A stretch of 64,000 bases of DNA from Viola odorata (GCA_963691705.1 OY829542.1:47037002-47101001), one strand, 5' to 3'; positions 12,339 through 27,958 are shown, counted from the first letter of the stretch. The notes: generated by a model from the letters alone, not told the origin. Program-made: numbers and translations.

Positions 12339-13178
12339 GGTTTATGAAATACTTTACATAATTTGTTGGTAAAATTGGTTTAAGTATCAAAATAGGAAAG
12401 TCAAATTACTTTTTTACTAATGTTTTTGTTACACTGTTAAAAAAAATTAAAAGATATAGATAGAAAAACTATTTTAATTTATTACTTTGGTTACAAATTT
12501 AATTAACAGCTACTTTAAAATAAGTAAAAGCTAAGGGGCTGTTTCACAACGCAAAAATTTCTGAAAATTTTGTAAAACTGAAAATTTTTGCAAAAGTTGT
12601 TTCACAACCAAAATTTTGCAAAATTTTCTATTCTGCAAACATTTTCCAATATATATAATATATATATTTTATTCTAGTTCAATAAATCCATATGGTTAAT
12701 CTAAAAAAAAAAATTATTTTAGACATATCTACCCTTGTAATTTATGTAAATTGATACAAATTGTACTAAAAATACCTCATAATTGATATTTTAACTAACT
12801 AATACTCCTAATTAAAATCATACGAGTAAAATTCAATGTTTAACATTGTAATGAATAACATTTTTTATCATGTTATTATCGAAAGTTACATTATAAAATA
12901 AATACAAACTCGATTTAAAACAAATAACTTCATACATCCTAAACAAATAAGAATAAATATGGCTAAAGATACACCTTTTTTTATATTTATCTAAAATTAA
13001 TCCTGGTAAATTGATTCTAATGTTCCAATTGTTTTAATTAATCAATACTCCTAATTAAATTCATACGAATAAAATTAGATCAATATTTACTGAAAAATTA
13101 ATTAACCAATACTTTCAATAATTTCGGCACGGTATTACGGTAATATCGAATTACATACAAACATTAGTTTAATAAATA

Positions 13179-13413
13179 CTCCCTCCGGACACAATTACTT
13201 GTCATTTTACTGTTCATGCACGCATTTCGAGGATGCTGAATGGCTCGCTATTTGACCCCAAAAAATTTCGTACTTTTTTTCGAGCGTACGTTAATCCTTA
13301 ACGTACGTTCGAGAAAAAAATTGGAAGTTTTTGGGGTCAAATAGTGAGTCATTCGGTTTCCTCGAAACTCGTGCATGAACAGTAAAATGACAAGTAATTG
13401 TGTCCGGAGGGAG
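13179..13413. mobile_element. Stowaway-like MITE, family B
   Basis: CTCCCTCCGGACACAATTAC at the left has its exact inverse at the right, and TA flanks both ends (13177-13178 and 13414-13415). The 235-bp element is a near-complete inverted repeat along its length, centred on the palindrome AACGTACGTT. It shares only its core with the copies at 1277 and 20051. It is nested inside the larger element at 12535-14796. Confidence 0.92.
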
Positions 13414-13639
13414 TACTAAATAAGTAAAAATATAATCTTGGAACATTGGAATTACAAACATTAACATTAGTTCGGTCGATAATTCGATATACCTTACAGT
13501 AAAAAGCCCCCCTGTACTAACGTGAAAAACAGAAACCTCTCCTGGTTTTTAAAAAACTATTCAACCTCCAATGTACCAAGGGTCAACGACAAAAATGTAG
13601 TTTCTGTTAGTCAAACTAACAGACCGTTAGTGTTGACTG

Positions 13640-14240
13640 TTGACTTTAATTAAAAATTTTAGAAAAAATATAAAAATTCCAAAAAAAATGTAAAAAATCA
13701 AAAAAATTAATTAACCTAAAAACCATAAAAAATATTTAAAATTTTCCAAAATTTATTTAATTAATCTAAAAATCCTAAAAAATGTTAAAATTCCAAAAAA
13801 ATGTAAAAATTCACAAAAAAGACTTTAAAACTTCCAAGAAAAATTAATTAATCTAAAAATCCAAAAATAATTGTAAAAATTCCAAAAAACAATTAATTAA
13901 TCTAGAAAAATGTAAAAATCTATAATTAATTAATTTTTTACAATTTCTTAGATTTTTAGATTAATTAATTTCCTTTTGAATTTTTGACATTTTTCTGAAT
14001 TTTTAGATTAATTTCTATATTTTAAAATTTTCTGAATTATTTGATTAATTAATTTTATTTTTGGATTTCTAAATTGTTTATTTTGTTTGGAATTTTTACA
14101 TTTTTTTTGGATTTTTATATTAATTATTTTTTAAATTTTTTGGGAATTTTTACATTTTTTGGATTGTTTACATTTTTTTGGGATTTTTTACATTGTTTTG
14201 GATTTTTTACATGTTTTGAATTTTTACATTTTTTTAAAAC
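13640..14240. repeat. Long AT-rich foldback of short repeated units
   Basis: The left arm is built from variants of ATGTAAAAATTCC and ATTAATTAATCTAAAAATCC. The right arm, after a centre near 13920-13935, is built from the inverse (GGATTTTTAGATTAATTAAT and GGAATTTTTACAT). The arms are imperfect and several hundred bases long. No coding potential is seen. Confidence 0.75.
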
Positions 14241-15139
14241 TTGTGGTGTTGTTTCTGAAAAACCGTTTTGCAATTGCAAAATTTAAAATATGACGTTTAC
14301 AAAATTTTCTAAACTTGTAGTGTTAATTCTGAAAATCTGTTTTACAATTGCAAAACTAAAAAATATGCTGAAAATTTTCCATTTGAAAAATGCTGCTGTG
14401 AAACAGATTTTGGAAAATTTTCAGAAAATTTTGCAAATTTTTTTTTCCTCTAAATGATTTGTGTTTTTGAATTTAGACATGAATATATTTAGCATTTTTA
14501 TATTTGGTCTTTAACAAACTTAAAATAGGCTACTATTTAGTTTATTATTTTTTTTTCAAAAAATTTTTAGCATTGTTTTTTAATTAAAATAAAATTGATT
14601 TAACAAAAGTAGTAATTTTAGTTTTTCAAAAAAATAAGAAATAGTTGTTAGGTGAATACGATTTCGAGTTTTTTAAAGCTGAAAAATGCATTTTGCAAAA
14701 CAGAAAACGTATTGTAGCTATAAAACAGAATTGAAAATTTTACAAAATTTTCAGTCGTTTTGCAAAAATAGAAAATTTTGCAAAATAGAAACTGCCTAAA
14801 TAAACATCAATGTTACATTTTGTACATTTTCAGAGCAGTTCAAATTCAAAACGCTGCGTTGTGCATTCCATCGATGAATCCAAAGACACCAATCATAACT
14901 CACAACCAGCTTAACATCATCTCTAACCCATCTCATTGGAAAATCCATTCCCCAACCAAATTCCCACCCAATCCCACCTGCTCACGGATTGCTAGTCAAA
15001 ACCCAGTAAGTGTAATCAGTTTTAAATTCCCATTTCAGCTTTCTTTCATTTCATCTCCCACTTAGTTTACAATGCCGTCGCCGTTTGTTGCATTTGAGAG
15101 CCATATATTGTCTTAGGAATTCAAACCAGAGGGTGAATT

Positions 15140-17140
15140 ATGGATTCTTTTTCATTAACGCGGATACCCAGTTTTGTAAAACCTGACTTACCCATTTCCA
15201 CCTCACAATGCAAGCATTCCCGTAGACAGGGACGACGGTGTGTCAGGGTAGGGGGAAGATTTTCGGGGGAGGCGGCAGTTGCACGCCAGTTGCTCGAAGA
15301 AATTCCTCTGTCAGATACATTTGCTTGGAACAATCTCATTCACACGCATTTGAGTAACAAAGATCCTGATGGTGCACTGTCAATTTATCATCACATGATG
15401 CTTCATGGGGTTCGAGCAGATACTCGCACTCTTCCTCGTGTTTTAGCTGCTTCCCGCCTTTCTGGCAGGCTTTGCCTTGGCGAGCAGGTTCATGGGCAGG
15501 CCGTTAAGCTGGGGTTCTTGAAAGATGGGTATGTTGTTACTGCTTTGATGGAAATGTATGGCCATCTTGATGGTGTTGATGTAGCGAAAAGGTTGTTTAA
15601 TATGTCTGCTGGGAGGAGGAGTTCAGTTCCTTGGACTATTCTAGCTAGGTTGTATTTAAGGGAAGGTAAACCTGATTCCGCGATTGATTTGTTGTATGAA
15701 ATGTTGGAGGTTAATGCTTGTATTGATGCAGTAGCCTTGGTGACTGTTATTGGTGCTTGTGGTATGTCGAAATCCCTGCAACAAGGAAAAACTGTCCACG
15801 AGATTGCTAGAAAACTTGGGCTGGAATTTGATGTGTTAGTAAGCAATTCACTTTTGAAGATGTATGTTGATTGTGACAGCATTGCAGATGCTCGGGCAAC
15901 TTTTGATCGGATGCCAACCAAGGATCTCATTTCGTGGACGGAAATCATACGTGGGTATGTGACTAATGGAGGTTTTAATGAGGCTCTCAAATTGTTTCGG
16001 CAAATGAATTTCGATGGAATAAAACCAGATTCACTCTCAATATCCAGTGTTCTTCCTGCCTGTGCAAGAGCAGCCGCATGTAAGCATGGAAAAGAGATTC
16101 ATGGGTACTTGCTTAGAAATGGGATTGACCTCAATCTCATGATCCAAAATGCTATCATGGACATGTATGCGAAATCAGGACGCATTGAGTATGCTTCTCA
16201 AACTTTTGCAAGGATGTTGGAAAGGGACGCAATTTCATGGACTGTGATGATATTTGGCTTTAGCTTACATGGCCAAGGTGATCATGGAATAGCATTGTTC
16301 CGCAGCATGGAGAATGATGAAAGTGTAGAGATCGATCAATTCGCGTATGCTGCTGTTCTTCATTCTTGTGCTACTGCATGCTTGGCTGAGGAAGGAAAGT
16401 TACACTTCAGCTGCATTAAGGAACCAAAGGTTATACACTATGCTTTGATGGTTTCTCTTTTAGCTCGTTCTGCACTCTTCGATGAAGCAAACTCCTTTAT
16501 TGAAGAGCATCGAATTGGAAGGCATGTAGAGGTATGGAGAGCACTACTAGATGGGTGTCGGATTCACCAGCAAGCTAAACTTGGTAAGCGAGTCACCGAG
16601 AAGCTTTGTGATTTGGAACCTCTTCATGCGGAAAATTATGTGTTACTGTCCAATTGCTACGCTGATAATGCAAAATTGGACATGGTTAAGAAAACGAGAG
16701 AAACAATAAGAGACATGGGTTTAAAACCTAAGAAAGCCTATAGTTGGATAGAATTCCGCAATAAAGTTCATGTATTTGGGACAGGAGACGTATCCCACCC
16801 AAGATCGGAGGAAATATATCGGGAGTTAGATTGTTTGATTCAAAGAGTGGAAGAAGCTGAAGCTCACAGACCTGCTTCAGTTTTTAGCCTTCATAATGTG
16901 GATGAAGAGCGGGATTGTGCTCACATTGAGCACAGTGAGCTGTTGGCTCTTTCTTTCGGACTCATCAATACGCAAGGAGGTGCAACAATTCGAATTGCCA
17001 AAAACCTTCGGATTTGTCATAGGTGCCATGATGCTGCAAAGTGCATCTCGAAAATAGTAGAACGAGAAATCATAATGAAGGATCCAAATCGTTTCCATCA
17101 TTTTAAGGATGGTATTTGTTCGTGTAGAGACTTTTGGTGA
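15140..17140 (+). CDS. PPR protein, PLS class with DYW domain
   Basis: Intronless gene for a 666-residue pentatricopeptide repeat protein. Repeats run from about residue 55 to 480, with P, L and S motifs such as TFAWNNLIHTHLSNKDPDGA, DVLVSNSLLKMYVDCDSIAD and DLISWTEIIRGYVTNGGFNE. E/E+ motifs follow (VEVWRALLDGCRIHQQAKLG, ENYVLLSNCYADNAKLDM). The C terminus is a DYW deaminase domain with the HSE active-site motif, the zinc ligands CHRCH, and a terminal variant DFW in place of DYW. This class acts as site-specific C-to-U RNA editing factors in plastids or mitochondria. The first 40 residues are Ser/Arg-rich and could be a transit peptide, but the compartment is not clear. An in-frame TGA two codons upstream supports this start. 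I do not assign an ortholog. Confidence 0.93.
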   Translation: MDSFSLTRIPSFVKPDLPISTSQCKHSRRQGRRCVRVGGRFSGEAAVARQLLEEIPLSDTFAWNNLIHTHLSNKDPDGALSIYHHMMLHGVRADTRTLPRVLAASRLSGRLCLGEQVHGQAVKLGFLKDGYVVTALMEMYGHLDGVDVAKRLFNMSAGRRSSVPWTILARLYLREGKPDSAIDLLYEMLEVNACIDAVALVTVIGACGMSKSLQQGKTVHEIARKLGLEFDVLVSNSLLKMYVDCDSIADARATFDRMPTKDLISWTEIIRGYVTNGGFNEALKLFRQMNFDGIKPDSLSISSVLPACARAAACKHGKEIHGYLLRNGIDLNLMIQNAIMDMYAKSGRIEYASQTFARMLERDAISWTVMIFGFSLHGQGDHGIALFRSMENDESVEIDQFAYAAVLHSCATACLAEEGKLHFSCIKEPKVIHYALMVSLLARSALFDEANSFIEEHRIGRHVEVWRALLDGCRIHQQAKLGKRVTEKLCDLEPLHAENYVLLSNCYADNAKLDMVKKTRETIRDMGLKPKKAYSWIEFRNKVHVFGTGDVSHPRSEEIYRELDCLIQRVEEAEAHRPASVFSLHNVDEERDCAHIEHSELLALSFGLINTQGGATIRIAKNLRICHRCHDAAKCISKIVEREIIMKDPNRFHHFKDGICSCRDFW

Positions 17141-17900
17141 TCCACTTTCAATATCCTGATTTTTCAGTGGTAAGATCTCTGTTGCCGGTTTTTAAGATGT
17201 ACAGCAGGCCTGAAGTTGGTGGCAGAACCAAATTGAAGTGGGATTGGATTTACTGGTAGATTTCTCTTCGAAGTCTTTAACTGGTGCAAAGCAAACATGA
17301 CAGACAACAGTTGAAGGCGGATTGAGGCAGCAGTCCTCTTTTAGAGCTGTGGAAGAAAGTGTCTCCTTCGACAAGGCCAAAGCAAGAGTGGTTCAATGGA
17401 GCAAGATTAGCTTCCCGGAACACTTCTTGGCTGAAGTAGTGTGCGACTCGAGGGCTTCGTCAGCTGCCACTGCAAGTTTACAAGGCGGAATGCGATGTGG
17501 GGCGGCTACCTAGAGCTCTCCATGACTGAATCCTTTGTCACCACAACAAGGACAAAGGGATCAATGTGATATTTGCAAATAGGTTGTCAAATTTGTTTTT
17601 TTGAACAAAGAAAAGTAAGATTTTCACATGACATGATAAATTAATACGTCCATTTCTCTAAAATCGTCAGTAATGGCATAATGAAATAGCTTAAAACAGA
17701 AAGAGTATTTAGCAAAAGGCCCTAATTAACGGTATGCAAATCTTCAATTTTTTTATTGATCATTCTAATTGGGTTCCCTAAACATAAAGAGGTTAAAACT
17801 TTAAAAGTGAAATTACGAAATAATACAAATATGATATTTTCTTTGAAAATAAAAAAAAAACTTAAGGGACTAATATGAAACAAACTCAAATTTTTGGTGG
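17141..17900. other. 3' flank of the PPR gene
   Basis: Contains an open frame at 17322-17513 with no recognisable domain, probably 3' untranslated sequence of the PPR gene. Beyond about 17520 it is AT-rich and non-coding. Confidence 0.4.
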
Positions 17901-17917
17901 CAGAAAAAAACCAGACT

Positions 17918-17988
17918 GTGGACTATGGGGATCGAACCCATGACTACGTGGTTAAAGCCCACGCGCTCTATCATTGAGCTAAGTCGGG
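17918..17988 (-). pseudogene. Decayed tRNA-Lys copy
   Basis: Tandem relative of the intact gene at 18184. The D arm (TAGCTCAATGATAGAGC), anticodon stem (CGTGG/CCACG) and T arm (ATGGGTTCGATCCCCAT) survive and TTT is still at the anticodon position. The 5' acceptor pairs with the 3' side at only part of its length, and the invariant U before the anticodon is C. It is unlikely to yield a functional tRNA. Confidence 0.75.
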
Positions 17989-18183
17989 TTAAAACATTAA
18001 AAGTTATTACGAAATAACAGAAAAAAAATTGGGGGGTTAAATATGATGCTTGCTTTCTTAGGAAATATAAAACCTGTGGGACTAATATGAAAAAAAAAAA
18101 TCAAATATTTTGTGGCAGAGAGATCAAGATCAGGAAATATAAAATCTTATGGGGCTAATTTGGATAAAAGTAAATTCTCAGAC

Positions 18184-18255
18184 CGCCGACTGTGGGGATC
18201 GAACCCACGACCACGTGGTTAAAAGCCACGCGCTCTACCACTGAGCTAAGTCGGC
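18184..18255 (-). tRNA. tRNA-Lys(UUU)
   Basis: A complete cloverleaf is readable on the minus strand. The acceptor GCCGACT pairs perfectly with AGTCGGC and a G discriminator follows. The D arm is GCTC-AGTGGTA-GAGC. The anticodon arm is CGTGG-CTTTTAA-CCACG, giving anticodon TTT for lysine. The variable loop is TGGTC and the T arm GTGGG-TTCGATC-CCCAC. No intron is present. A short T run a few bases downstream fits a Pol III terminator only weakly. A decayed tandem copy lies about 200 bp away at 17918. Confidence 0.93.
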
Positions 18256-18317
18256 TACGAATATGTTGGGTCATTTTTTATTAGATATAATTGTTAATGT
18301 GAGTTTGTATAGAGGAT

Positions 18318-18965
18318 TTTCTGATCCAACTTTAAAAATTCTTCTATAATTCTCGTTCAAGTTTCATCTTTTTATATAAAATATTTTTTTATCCTTAAAA
18401 GGTTAAATTTATATATTTTTTCCTAATTTTTTGAATAAATTACATAAAAAGTTTTATAGTTTTCAAAGTCTTAAGCTTCTAATCCTTAAGTAATACTCCT
18501 TTGAAAAGTATTTTGTGCCTACTAAATAAATGATTGGTTTCAATTTTTTAGGTTGTATTTTGACGCTGGTGCTCTCCCAATATTACATTACATATAATCA
18601 CTAATCACCTAGAAATTTAGAACAAAATTATATTCTCTGAATAGTAATACGGAATCAAGGAGTATTATGATATTAAATTAATTATTAAGAATTTTTTTTA
18701 ACTAATCAAAATTGAAATTACTAAAAAAAAAATTAAATCTTGAAATTATTACAATAGCTAGTCTAGATACTATATAAATAATTTGTGATCGTTAAACGAA
18801 CATAAAGATTCATTCCTTAATCCCCTCGCATCATTATCATAAAATCCTTAAACTCTTATAAGTTCTAACTCAGTCGATAATATAAAAAAAACGCTTAGCC
18901 ATTAAAATTTACCAATGTCAGTTTTCACTTTATCGTTTTTCTCCCTCCTCTTTTTTTTCTTTTTT
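18318..18965 (+). pseudogene. Probable duplicated promoter and leader of the RING-H2 gene, lacking CDS
   Basis: Blocks of this stretch recur in the same order in 20345-20945, directly upstream of the RING-H2 gene. They include TCTTCTATAAT, TTTTTGAATAAATTA, TTTTTTAG ... TGTATTTTGAC, ACATTACA ... ATAATCACT, then TTTACCAAT ... TCAGTTT and a pyrimidine-rich tail. The copy stops where the coding region should begin. It is probably the remains of an old tandem duplication of the gene's 5' region. Confidence 0.55.
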
Positions 18966-19309
18966 TTTGTATTTTGGAGTTTGTTGTTAAAGAATCACAT
19001 AAGAACATTTAAGAGAAAAAAGTCATGCATCTTAGGTTGATATCATACGAGAGGAAGTAATTTCTTAAAAGTTTGGAGACGGCAAACCATATTTAATGAC
19101 TAATATGAGCTTGTGAACCATCAATTATTACAAGCTCCTTCTCTAGTTTTCAATTATGGTTTTCTCCAACATCTCATGCTAATGGACTCCGAGTCCATAC
19201 TAATTACGAATAGTATATCGAAGAATTAGTTTTTTTTTTTTTTTTAATTTTCAAAGTGTTCATACCTTTTACTTTTTCTTTTAATAAAAGAGTGGGTAGA
19301 ATGGTAGTA

Positions 19310-19842
19310 CAGTAGAAACTCGATAAATTAATACTCGATTATTTAATAAACTCTTTAAGATAATATTTTTGGCCGGTCCCGACTCGGGGATAGGGTGCTA
19401 AATTAATAATTCGCTAAAATTATAAGATAATACATTTTTGATAATTTCTTTAGACCCCATATAAAATATAAATTAATAATTCCTTATATATAGCATATTA
19501 CATGAATGATTTATGAAGGTTTCTTGAAAAATGACTCAATTGTCTTTTGTTTTTTGTTGAAATCAATTTCCCCTTGAATGTCGTCTCTAATTTTACATGA
19601 ATGAGATTGAAGGTTTCTTTCAAATTGGGCCCTTTATTTGATATACAGTACATGCATTGTATACAATAATTACAGTAAGTGGAAGCTTGAAAGGTGTTTG
19701 TAAACTAAGTATTTTACTATAAATTAATAAAATATTAATTAATATATAAATTAATAATTATTAATTTATCGATTAATTAATAACTCTTTTAATTAATAAA
19801 TTTTGGTCGTCCCAAGTGTATTATTTTATAGAGTTTCTACTG
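19310..19842. mobile_element. Emigrant-like (pogo/Tc1-mariner) MITE
   Basis: CAGTAGAAACTC begins the element and its inverse GAGTTTCTACTG ends it, flanked by TA at 19308-19309 and 19843-19844. The terminal sequence and the adjoining ATAAATTAAT match the Emigrant/Lemi1 type of plant pogo-like MITE. It is 533 bp, very AT-rich in the interior, and has no ORF. Confidence 0.82.
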
Positions 19843-20050
19843 TACGTATAATTAGAGAAAACTAATGGTGATATTCTTACATCAAAAGCCTTAAATAATC
19901 ATATCCAATCATTTAATTGATATGTGTGTAAGTTAAAACGAGGCGAGTAAATCATAATGGTGGCATAATGGAGGCGGTATAAATTTTTAGTTTTTTCTTT
20001 GGTGGATAACTTTTACTCCTTTTCCACTGGCTTTACTTTCTTTTATTCTA

Positions 20051-20310
20051 CTCCCTCCCTCTCACAAAAGATGACGTTTTAACTTTTACTTTTACTGTTT
20101 CGGCATGTATCTTAAAACGGCCGGCAAATTCACTATTTGAGACAATTTTGCCCCTAATTTTTTCTAGAAAGTACATTAAGGATTAACGTACGTTAAAAAA
20201 AAAATTCGAATTTTTTTGGGGTCAAATAGTACCTCATCCGGCCTCCTCGATATGCATTCCCTACTGAATATTGGGATGCGAGGAAGCCATCCTTTATGGG
20301 ACGGAGGAGG
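20051..20310. mobile_element. Stowaway-like MITE, family A
   Basis: Starts CTCCCTCCCTCTCAC, ends GGACGGAGGAGG, flanked by TA (20049-20050 and 20311-20312). The interior matches the element at 1277-1536 almost throughout, including TTTTACTGTTTCGGCATG, TTAACGTACGTT and CTACTGAATATTGGGATG. It lies about 640 bp upstream of the RING-H2 start codon. Confidence 0.9.
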
Positions 20311-20787
20311 TATATTGGAAGCCATGAGCCCAAAGTTTCTAAATCCTTCTATAATGGTACTTTAAGTTTCATATTTTAAAAAAAAAAATTATATAGTGGC
20401 CCTTAAATTTTTGAATAAATTATATAAAAGCATATGATTCTAATTATTGATTTAAGTGATACTTCCTTTGTTTCTATTTACTGTTCTTTTAATATTGTTT
20501 TATTCCTAGCAAAGGAAATTATCATTTTCGATTTTTTAGACTGTATTTTGACATTAATGCCCTCCAATTCTTCATTATTACATTACAAATAATCACTTTC
20601 ATAGGAGAAATGTAAAATAGTTTGGCACAAAATTCTTCCATTGATAAGAATAGTTAGTTATACATATGGAACTAAGGTGATGGTATTAACATCGTTTGCA
20701 TTATACAAAAATGTACATATTTTTTACTTTATAGACGAGAAGAAGAAAGAGTTAGAAACTTAGTATAGAACATAGGATTATAGTAAC

Positions 20788-20816
20788 TCCCGCCACCGCC
20801 ACCGCCACCGCCACTC
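20788..20816. repeat. CCGCCA microsatellite in the RING promoter
   Basis: Four to five units of CCGCCA just upstream of the TATA box of the RING-H2 gene. Confidence 0.85.
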
Positions 20817-20842
20817 CTTAAACCCTTAGGACTCGGATTAGG

Positions 20843-20850
20843 ATATAAAT
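20843..20850 (+). promoter_or_regulatory. TATA box of the RING-H2 gene
   Basis: GATATAAAT lies 97-104 bp upstream of the start codon at 20947. It is followed by a long CT-rich leader (about 20890-20942) typical of plant 5' untranslated regions. Position and consensus support it; no transcript data are available. Confidence 0.65.
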
Positions 20851-20946
20851 AAACGCTTTCCCTACTCAGGTTTACCAATTTCAGTTTGTCCTTTCCTTCT
20901 TCTTCCTCCTCACTCTCTCTCTCTCTCGTTTTTTTCTCTCCAAGAT

Positions 20947-21543
20947 ATGATTGATTCGGATAAACAACTGTTCTTCGATTTCTTCGTTGTCAGAGAATCG
21001 ACAGGAGAAAAATTCAGAGAAAAAGTCGAATCGCCTTCCTTTCAGAATCTGGAAATCAAGTTGAGCGACAGAATTCGTAACATGTTAAATTCCGAAGACA
21101 GAGAGACTATTTTTCGAGATCTATCGCGCCGGCTTGCATCCGCCAAGAATACCCACTTCTCTGTCTGCATTCTGTTGAAGAAAGGCGGAAGCTTTTATGG
21201 TTCTGATGACGGCGACGGCGACGGTGACGGGGAAATCCTGATGTACATAATCCTTGCTGGGGTTGATCTTAGGGTAGAAGATGAGGTTTGTTGGAACTTT
21301 CCGGGTGGGAAATCCGTAGTCAATGAGGTTATCAGAGTCTGCAAACCACCGATTCCGTGCTTGAAGAGGACTAGAGTAGACAAGGAGGAGCTGTGCTGTT
21401 TGATTTGTCTGCAAGATCTTGTGGTTGGGTCGGATGCTGCTAAAACCACCACTTGCTGCCATGTTTATCACTGTCACTGCATTGTTCAATGGCTGTCCAA
21501 GCAATCATCTTGCCCCTTGTGCCGCTGCCGCTTGCATTATTGA
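20947..21543 (+). CDS. RING-H2 zinc finger protein, probable E3 ubiquitin ligase
   Basis: Single-exon gene for a 198-residue protein. The C-terminal 50 residues form a RING-H2 finger: CLICLQDL, then TTCCHVYHCHCIVQWL, then CPLCRC. This gives the Cys/His ligand order C-C-C-H-H-C-C-C. The conserved Trp that helps bind the E2 enzyme is in IVQWL. The N-terminal 140 residues have no recognisable domain and include a Gly/Asp repeat (GSDDGDGDGDGE). RING-H2 proteins bring a ubiquitin-conjugating enzyme to a substrate; the substrate here is unknown. The promoter has a TATA box and a CCGCCA repeat, and an older copy of that promoter seems to lie 2 kb upstream. It converges with MCM2. Confidence 0.85.
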   Translation: MIDSDKQLFFDFFVVRESTGEKFREKVESPSFQNLEIKLSDRIRNMLNSEDRETIFRDLSRRLASAKNTHFSVCILLKKGGSFYGSDDGDGDGDGEILMYIILAGVDLRVEDEVCWNFPGGKSVVNEVIRVCKPPIPCLKRTRVDKEELCCLICLQDLVVGSDAAKTTTCCHVYHCHCIVQWLSKQSSCPLCRCRLHY

Positions 21544-22091
21544 CTGCTGTGCTCATCTAGAACCCAGTTCGTCATTCTTTATTTGGTTAATTTAGTCCTT
21601 GGTGTTATTACTTTTTCTGTCGTTTTTTTATTTTTTGAAGAAGAATTATGTATATGAATGAATTATTTCTCATTAAGAACAATCAATTGCTGTTTGCCAT
21701 TGTATTTTCAAGTTTCATAACAAGAAACAAACAATCGCAGCAAGCAAAAGAACATAGTATAATGCAAGTTTTGATCGGAATCGGAATCTACATGCATCAT
21801 TGTCCAATTGTAGTTGCGTAACTGAAATAAGGAACCGTTTCTGCATCTAAATAAAGTCCAAGTCTAAACTAGTATAAAAGTAGTTAGATGAAGTATTCAA
21901 ACATAAACCTACAGATTTCGAAACATGAGGATAGTTAATCTCGTCTAAATAGCAAAACTCGAAGAACCTCTTCTTTCCTAAAAGGACCAGATCATCTTTC
22001 TGATCACTACTTAGGATTCTCGTTAAATCTTCGCTCGTAAATACTCTGTCGAAGTATTGGCTCCCTTTTAAACTTGAGGTTGCTGCTGCTA
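21544..22091. other. Convergent 3' regions of the RING-H2 and MCM2 genes
   Basis: No gene is seen between the RING-H2 stop and the MCM2 stop. AATAAA-like and AATTAA-like signals on both strands could serve as polyadenylation sites. The open frame at 21847-22095 on the minus strand runs past the true MCM2 stop in a different frame and is not supported. Confidence 0.5.
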
Positions 22092-27019
<4,928 letters not shown>

Positions 27020-27130
27020 TGCTTTTTCTTCCTTTTCCGGCGTCTGTATTTGGAGCGAGGGAGTTGGGGATTTTTTTTGTTTTTCCCTGGTTAGGGCACT
27101 CGTCTTAGTTAGAGGTATGGATGTTGTCCT

Positions 27131-27152
27131 GGCGGGAATGTTTGGCGCCAAA
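27131..27152 (-). promoter_or_regulatory. Paired E2F-like sites in the MCM2 promoter
   Basis: A perfect palindrome TTTGGCGCCAAA (27141-27152) is directly adjoined by GGCGGGAA (27131-27138), the inverse of the E2F core TTCCCGCC. A third related motif, GACGGGAAA, is at 27201-27209. They lie 112-190 bp upstream of the MCM2 start. Plant MCM genes are established E2F targets induced at G1/S, so this arrangement is as expected. Binding is inferred. Confidence 0.8.
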
Positions 27153-27239
27153 TTTCTGTACGTGGTCCCACTTCTGCCCACGTGGCGACTGGTAAGATGC
27201 GACGGGAAATCTAAGGTTGGGCCCATGACATGTTAGTGG

Positions 27240-27958
27240 GCTTTCTATTTACTTAACTTGCTTTCTTATTGGGCTTGCTCCTACTCATTTGGGTTACTGG
27301 ACCCCTAAATGTTTTTTTTGTTGATAAAACCCAATTAAATTTTGTAAATGAAAAAAAAAAATCAATGTACTCCTTATGTTCTTTTGTAGAATTTAAATTT
27401 TACTTGTACTTTAATTTATGTAATTTTTTATTAAATTAAAAATTAAAATTAAAACTAATAAAAAATTCAAACATTATATTTCTAAATTTGTCACTAAAAC
27501 ATAAAAATTATGTAAGTTTGTTCCAAACTAAGATAAGTATTCAATTTATTTATATTTATTAAAAAAATTGTTCACATTTCGATTTAACACCGATCCAACT
27601 TCAAATACTTAACCAATTCTTTTGAGCATCCTCCGATTAAAATATCCGAGGTGATAAGTTTTAAAACACATCCGTCATGACTGCCAAAGTTATATTTTAT
27701 TGCCGAACTAAAATATAATTTCATTATTATTTAATTTAATTAAGTCGATTTATATTAAATGGATAAAAAAGAAATAAATCTAAGTCGATCGACATTTGGA
27801 ACGACCATAAGATCATAATGAAAGATCAATAACATGAGTTGCTTGTTTTTCTTTTCTTTCTTTTTGGATACAACAAATTTGAAATTTCATTAATAACCAG
27901 AAAATTTGATAGAAAAGTTTCAAAGGTTGTGACAAAGCAACATATCCGAAGAGTTGCA
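27240..27958. other. AT-rich intergenic DNA
   Basis: Non-coding. A plus-strand open frame at 27839-28051 overlaps the antisense of exon 2 of the small gene at 27959-28637 and is not supported on its own. Confidence 0.5.

Larger units (their letters stand above)
12535..14796. mobile_element. 2.3-kb PIF/Harbinger-like non-autonomous element
   Basis: The left end GGGGCTGTTTCACAACGCAAAA and the right end, read inversely as GGCAGTTTCTATTTTGCAAAA, resemble each other. Both are flanked by TAA (12532-12534 and 14797-14799), the usual target duplication of PIF/Harbinger elements. No transposase is encoded. The interior repeats phrases such as GCAAAATTTTC near both ends, holds a nested Stowaway at 13179-13413 and a long AT-rich foldback at about 13640-14240. 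The superfamily call rests on the duplication and terminal GGGGCTGTTT pattern only. Confidence 0.6.

Noticed and set aside
14778..15065. A possible first exon of the PPR gene, with a CCA|GTAAGT donor near 15005
   Set aside because: Neither nearby acceptor joins it to the PPR frame, a TGA lies just before the PPR start codon, and DYW-class PPR genes are usually intronless.
15490..15990. 166-residue antisense frame within the PPR gene
   Set aside because: Shadow of the PPR coding sequence on the other strand, with no domain.
17322..17513. 63-residue frame downstream of the PPR gene
   Set aside because: No domain recognised and no splice or promoter support; more likely 3' untranslated sequence.
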